Assembly (NCBI GenBank): GCA_023375785.1
Contig: SZWC01023122.1
Span: forward strand, 1 to 41,050
Source: Penium margaritaceum
Lineage: Eukaryota; Streptophyta; Zygnematophyceae; Desmidiales; Peniaceae
Reading direction: 5' to 3'
Length of the DNA: 41,050 nucleotides
In this document: positions 40,691 through 41,050 of the stretch, in pieces
Layout: each line of letters starts with the position of its first letter
How positions within the stretch are numbered: the first letter of the stretch is position 1
Position numbers and translations under genes: made by a program
The notes under the pieces: generated by a model
Database searches by the model: none
What the model was told of the DNA's origin: nothing
What the model saw: the letters and a program-made list of their open reading frames with translations, nothing else

Positions 40691-41050
40691 ATGCACTCCG
40701 GTGACAAGGCGGTAACCGGAGGACCCGTTGAGGAAGAAGTTGTACCGGACGCAAGGATGACTTCATCTAGCACGTTCTCAATGGCCGCGGCGTTTGACGC
40801 GCAAGGCAAAGAAACAGTAGCTGCAGCGTTGCAGAAGTTGCTCGCCGACATGCAGGCCAAGATGGACTTGTTGGAGAAGCAAAATGCGTACCTCAATCAA
40901 GAGCTCGCGAAATGTCCAGTGAAAACACCAGTGGCAGTTGCCACCGCAAACGTACCTGCGGTGGGCGTCCCGAGCCCGCCCAAGCCGGAGCCGTTCGACC
41001 CATCGAAGAAGGATGGGCCAGCTCCGCACGCTTGGATACTCGGACTGGAA
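40691..41050 (+). CDS. Gag N-terminus of element G, runs off the window
   Basis: An ATG 105 bp after the PBS opens 120 codons without a stop to the window end. The protein has an acidic/Gly start (MHSGDKAVTGG), a predicted coiled-coil helix (ALQKLLADMQAKMDLLEKQN), a Pro/Val spacer and then PKPEPFDPSKKDG and HAWILGLE, which resembles the lead-in to the capsid domain of Ty3/gypsy gag. Being intact, it is probably the youngest element here. Assignment to Ty3/gypsy rather than copia is inference; pol lies outside. Confidence 0.65.
   Translation, partial: MHSGDKAVTGGPVEEEVVPDARMTSSSTFSMAAAFDAQGKETVAAALQKLLADMQAKMDLLEKQNAYLNQELAKCPVKTPVAVATANVPAVGVPSPPKPEPFDPSKKDGPAPHAWILGLE

Overview
This window looks like heterochromatic DNA from a plant-lineage eukaryote. 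It has no convincing single-copy host gene, no prokaryotic operons and no recognisable tRNA or rRNA gene. It is almost entirely made of decayed Ty1/copia LTR retrotransposons nested in, truncated by or inverted against each other, with satellites between them. The plant assignment is inference. It rests on copia pol order (gag-AP-INT-RT-RNaseH), primer binding sites matching initiator tRNA-Met (TGGTATCAGAGC-like), 5-bp target duplication, and a stop-codon pattern that looks like deamination of methylated CHG and CG sites. The species cannot be named.

Layout. 1-830: hairpin-rich unknown DNA plus a GATTCGCGAATCC-type array, interrupting the RNase H of copia copy A. 836-4110 (-): copy A, 3' part of gag-pol with a 36-bp coding minisatellite. 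4107-6880 (+): copy A2, joined head-to-head to A at a palindromic junction, ending in a PPT and partial LTR. 6935-8615 (-): copy B fragment. 9056-9500 (-): relic of LTR family G, followed by an unexplained hydrophobic frame (9499-9961). 9962-16345 (+): copy C, nearly complete gag-pol with 3' LTR. 16346-18404: unrecognised DNA. 18405-19376: about 1 kb of degenerate 10-bp satellite.

19377-34276 (+) is best read as one large copia element, D, related to C. It has a truncated 5' LTR, PBS, gag, AP, INT and the first part of RT; then a complete 7.76-kb copia element E (minus strand, 24931-32687) inserted in the RT frame with a perfect AGACT target duplication; then the rest of D RT, a PPT and a 640-bp 3' LTR. 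The 10-bp satellite lies on both sides of D, as expected for insertion into a satellite array. E was itself hit by a relic of LTR family G (about 29130-30180). E LTRs carry tandem W-box-like TTGACC/T motifs just upstream of a TATA-like box.

34420-39709 (+) has an LTR and PBS on its left and a PPT on its right, but inside there is no pol: only a CAG-rich leader, a CCHC zinc knuckle and a long decayed frame of unknown function (region F). 39710-41050 (+): an LTR of family G with PBS and the open N-terminal part of a gag, the only undamaged coding frame, running off the window.

The elements form an autonomous/decayed community. Several copies keep RT YVDD and RNase H motifs, others have lost catalytic residues (A RT, C and D INT) or whole domains (D RNase H). 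All gene calls rest on reading motifs by eye; no database search was run.
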